Of a stretch of 64,000 nt of DNA, positions 61,420 to 64,000 are shown one piece after another. The stretch lies in assembly GCF_945859705.1 (NCBI RefSeq), contig NC_079136.1, positions 49,366,094 to 49,430,093 of the forward strand, given 5' to 3'. Origin of the DNA: Episyrphus balteatus. Its lineage: Eukaryota > Arthropoda > Insecta > Diptera > Syrphidae. The notes beneath the pieces are model-generated. The model was not told the DNA's origin, searched no databases, and saw only the letters and a program-made list of their open reading frames with translations. Made by a program: the position numbers and the translations under genes. Position 1 is the first letter of the stretch; each line of letters opens with the position of its first letter.

Positions 61420-62787
61420 TCTGCGTTTCGAAATATGAATTTTTTGAAAAACCCCTACTTATTTAAAGGTATTTTTAAGTGAGTTTTTATTTTTTTTTTT
61501 TTAATTTTTCGTAGCGTTAAAAAAATCTAAAACTTATAGAACATGTAGTCTATAACCATGTTCATACAATTGGTATTTTAAAATGATTTTTGACCGAATA
61601 ACGGGAAAAACAAGTTTTTTTTGTCCCAAGTTTTTTGACCGTTTTTAACGGTTTTTAATTTTTATCTTCTTCTTCAACAGATGAATGAATGAAATTAATA
61701 TTGTAGATAGATAATAGACAGGACTTTATCTGTGCAAAATTTCAATCAATTGCGTAAACACAATTTTTAGATAACGGTAAAATAAAGTTATATTTTTCAA
61801 CAGGTCATAGAGCAGGTACGAATTTGATTTAACTTTATTGAGCATCCTGATAATATTACCTTTCATTTGATATATCACACATAACTATACAGTATACATT
61901 CACTACAAGCTACACAATGTTAAATTAAAAAACTTGCGAAATAACTCAAAACACCTGTGGAGGATTTGTTGATCATGAACAGCCACCAGTGAATTCGACA
62001 TGGTTGGCTTTAAAATATTCTAACTTTTTTTCTAGGCATCGCAGAAATAAGATTGAAACGTCATTTGAAAGGTGAAATAATGAGCTTATGGAACAGCCAC
62101 CAGTGAATTCGACATGGTTGGCTTTAAAATATTCTAACTTTTTTTCTAGGCATCGCAGAAATAAGATTGAAACGTCATTTGAAAGGTGAAATAATGAGCT
62201 TATGGTATACAATTTTTTATAGGTTGTCATTGAAAAAATTGATTCAATAGCGTGAGAGGATAAAATTAGCTTTATGTTTATTTTTTGCTTTTTTTGATGA
62301 AAATTGAGTTCAAAAAATTCAAGCTCTTTTTGTAGAGGTGTAATAGACATGATCGATATGTAGATATATTTTGAGCTGAAGCAATAAGCTTTCAGGTGAT
62401 ATAAAATTTATTATAGGTTTTTATATAAAAAAAATGGATTTTTGGGTGATGGAAGTGATATTTTCACTTTTTTCATAAGAAATGATTGTTTTTAATAAAT
62501 TATTTTAATACTTTTAGCGCATTGTAAAAATTTAAAAATGGCTTTATTCTTTAGAAGAAATATTTGCCTTTTTAATGTTATAATTTTTTTTTTGTAAGCT
62601 TTTAAAATAAAAAATTTTATATAATGAGAAAAGAAAAAAGGTATTTTTTTTTAGTTTTTTCTTATAAATTATGATTGTTTAAAATAAATAAACGCTTCAA
62701 TGGACTCATTTTAAACAAAAGCACACAACCTGTTTTCTAACGACGTTATCCCGTAAAATTATCGTCCGTAAACCGACTTTACAGACA
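61420..62787 (+). mobile_element. Lone arm of the fold-back family
   Basis: It aligns with the left arm at 36905-38117, starting at CTCTGCGTTTCGAAATATGA and ending at CCGACTTTACAGACA. The outer TTAATAGGG terminus and the second arm are missing. It contains a fresh internal 114-bp duplication. Confidence 0.72.
61977..62204 (+). repeat. 114-bp perfect tandem duplication
   Basis: GAACAGCCACCAGTGAATTC starts at 61977 and again at 62091, and the two units look identical through GAGCTTATG. A minus-strand frame with a repeated peptide arises from this and is not a gene. Confidence 0.95.
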
Positions 62788-63485
62788 AAAATGATTATTA
62801 TTAAATGTAAATCTCGTGTTAAATTAACACAGGGTTTGCTTATATAGCACCTGTACAAAAAGCTTATAAAAAAGCCTTTGTATTAATACTAATAAATATT
62901 AAAAGTATTTACCTAGTCATGATATATCTTTTTATCGAGGTTTGTTGTGAAAAGACACAAGAAAAAAACGATAAAGTTTAATTTCAAAACTCTTGTTAAC
63001 CTTGAAAACTAACATTTTCAAAATATCTACCAGTTCCAAAGAAAATCAATTCCTTTCTTTTAATTTAAAATCTACAACTGCTTGATGTTGCAAGTCCAAT
63101 GTCATCCAATAAATCTCTTGGTACCTATACCTGAAGTTGCCCAAAGTCCTGTTCCTTCTTAATGTTTTTCTTATATTTTCTGTTCGTGTTTGTTTTTTCG
63201 AACCACTCACAAACTTTTAACCTTCTTCTTTGCAATAAAAACGAAAACTAAAAAAAAAAAACTTTCAATAAATCTTCATTGAAAAAGTGTAGGTACCTAC
63301 CATATTCAACCCAATTCGGTAAACCTTTTTTGATATTATGAAACCAAACTATACCCACACTCTGCACCGTTGTAACTCTTGTCGAGACAAATAATTGACT
63401 TAACCCGATAGTTTTATGTACTCTGTTTTGTTTTGGCCCAAATAACACTCGATCTGTATCATCTTTCTGCCCTTTTACTTCAAAA

Positions 63486-63518
<33 letters not shown>

Positions 63519-64000
63519 TGAAAAAAGCAAACAAAACTTTACTTACAAAAAAAAAAACTCAACTATACACATTTTTCTTTCCTTATGCCGATGGCGATAG
63601 ATATTCTGACTCTTTGCTTATAGGTACCTACTACAATGCTCCTCCTTATTTGCTCTGTGTGTACTAACCTATTGGTATAGTGCTGTTTTTCAAACAACCA
63701 ACATTTCCTCGAGAGGAAATTCAAAAACTTTTATTCGAAAACACTTTTCCTTCGACTCTAGTCCTATGGTTTCCCTTTACTAACGCCGCCGCCCATTGCA
63801 ACACCCGCGCCCTCTACATGCAGCTACTAGACAAAGAACTTAAACTCTCTGTGTGGCAAAATATTACAGCAAACTTTTCCAGGCAAAGATTGATGGCTTT
63901 TGTTCGCACGCCACCAGGCAATGTATCTATACAGACGAATTCTAGATACAAATTTGTTTGCCTCCGATAAGTTTTGCTGTTCTAGGACTCTGCTATGGTA
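62788..64000. other. Intronic sequence at the window end
   Basis: A 26-base A-run lies at 63491-63516. The last 320 bp are markedly less AT-rich (CTAACGCCGCCGCCC near 63780) and hold a 96-codon frame that I do not recognise. It could be a regulatory segment or part of an exon continuing out of view, but no splice-flanked complexin sequence is seen. Confidence 0.4.

Larger units (their letters stand above)
34184..64000 (+). other. cpx: Large complexin intron (partial)
   Basis: The interval begins with the GTATGT donor of the complexin coding exon. The next complexin exon should encode an acidic stretch followed by a highly charged EER/KK-rich helix. I looked for such a stretch on the + strand and found none, so the intron appears to continue past the window end. 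It contains the Transib-like, fold-back, hAT, E-family, MITE and RTE-derived elements listed separately, with AT-rich single-copy sequence between them. A short second exon could have been missed by eye. Confidence 0.65.

Noticed and set aside
61973..62350. 125-codon minus-strand frame with an internally repeated peptide
   Set aside because: It is produced by the 114-bp tandem duplication (a multiple of three) in a non-coding fold-back arm.
63680..63970. 96-codon frame near the window end as a complexin exon
   Set aside because: Its residues do not resemble the acidic or helical parts of complexin, and no clear acceptor and donor pair frames it.

Overview
This window looks like an insect nuclear genome, most likely a fly (Diptera). 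It is very AT-rich, has no bacterial gene organisation, and no open reading frame above about 145 codons. The one host gene I can support is complexin (cpx), the SNARE-binding synaptic protein. Its first coding exon is at 34129-34183 on the + strand and encodes MAAFIAKQMVGNQLSAVK, ending in a phase-1 GT donor. A polypyrimidine tract and AG at 33971-33974 mark the acceptor of this exon, and an in-frame stop at 34057-34059 fixes the start codon. No second coding exon is visible, so 34184-64000 is best read as nearly 30 kb of one cpx intron, and 1-33974 as upstream intron or intergenic sequence.

The rest is mostly AT-rich DNA filled with fossil and fairly young transposons. From left to right these are: a small CACC-ended element (1171-2708); A1, a Helentron-like non-autonomous element with an embedded hAT remnant (3364-5276); family B (8263-9403); family C (9817-10632); a nest in which B2 (13054-16465) contains A2 (13316-15741), which contains a hAT remnant with 509-bp tandem repeats; C2 (18732-19582); an inverted family E copy interrupted by a Harbinger-like MITE (22593-23035); more E copies; and C3 (31139-31606). 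Inside the cpx intron lie a Transib-type element with RSS-like ends (34532-36325), a 4.1-kb fold-back element with about 1.5-kb inverted arms (36631-40774), a 148-bp tandem array (43400-43880), a hAT element with intact target duplication (48434-49750), E3 (51973-52927), a TTAA-flanked MITE (53048-53745), two RTE-type non-LTR fossils (endonuclease part 54180-54580, reverse transcriptase part 60905-61393), a second hAT element (58251-60105), and a lone fold-back arm (61420-62787).

The most interesting structural result is that families A, C and E, unrelated in body sequence, share one end design. Each has a small palindrome abutting a T-run at the 5' end, an inverted copy of its outer half near the 3' end, and then a short hairpin followed by T-rich sequence. 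This is the layout described for Helentron-associated elements such as DINE-1. The second is the Transib-like element: both ends read CACAGTG, a 23-bp spacer, then ACAAAAT, and it is flanked by CGGCG on both sides. The third is the long inverted repeat inside the intron of a neuronal gene.

Stretches between elements (for example 5277-8262, 16466-18430, 19583-22249, 40775-43399, 44500-48433, 49751-51250, 56660-58250 and 62788-64000) look single-copy, with microsatellites and short GC-richer patches that could be regulatory. I see no coding exon, tRNA, rRNA or CRISPR in them.
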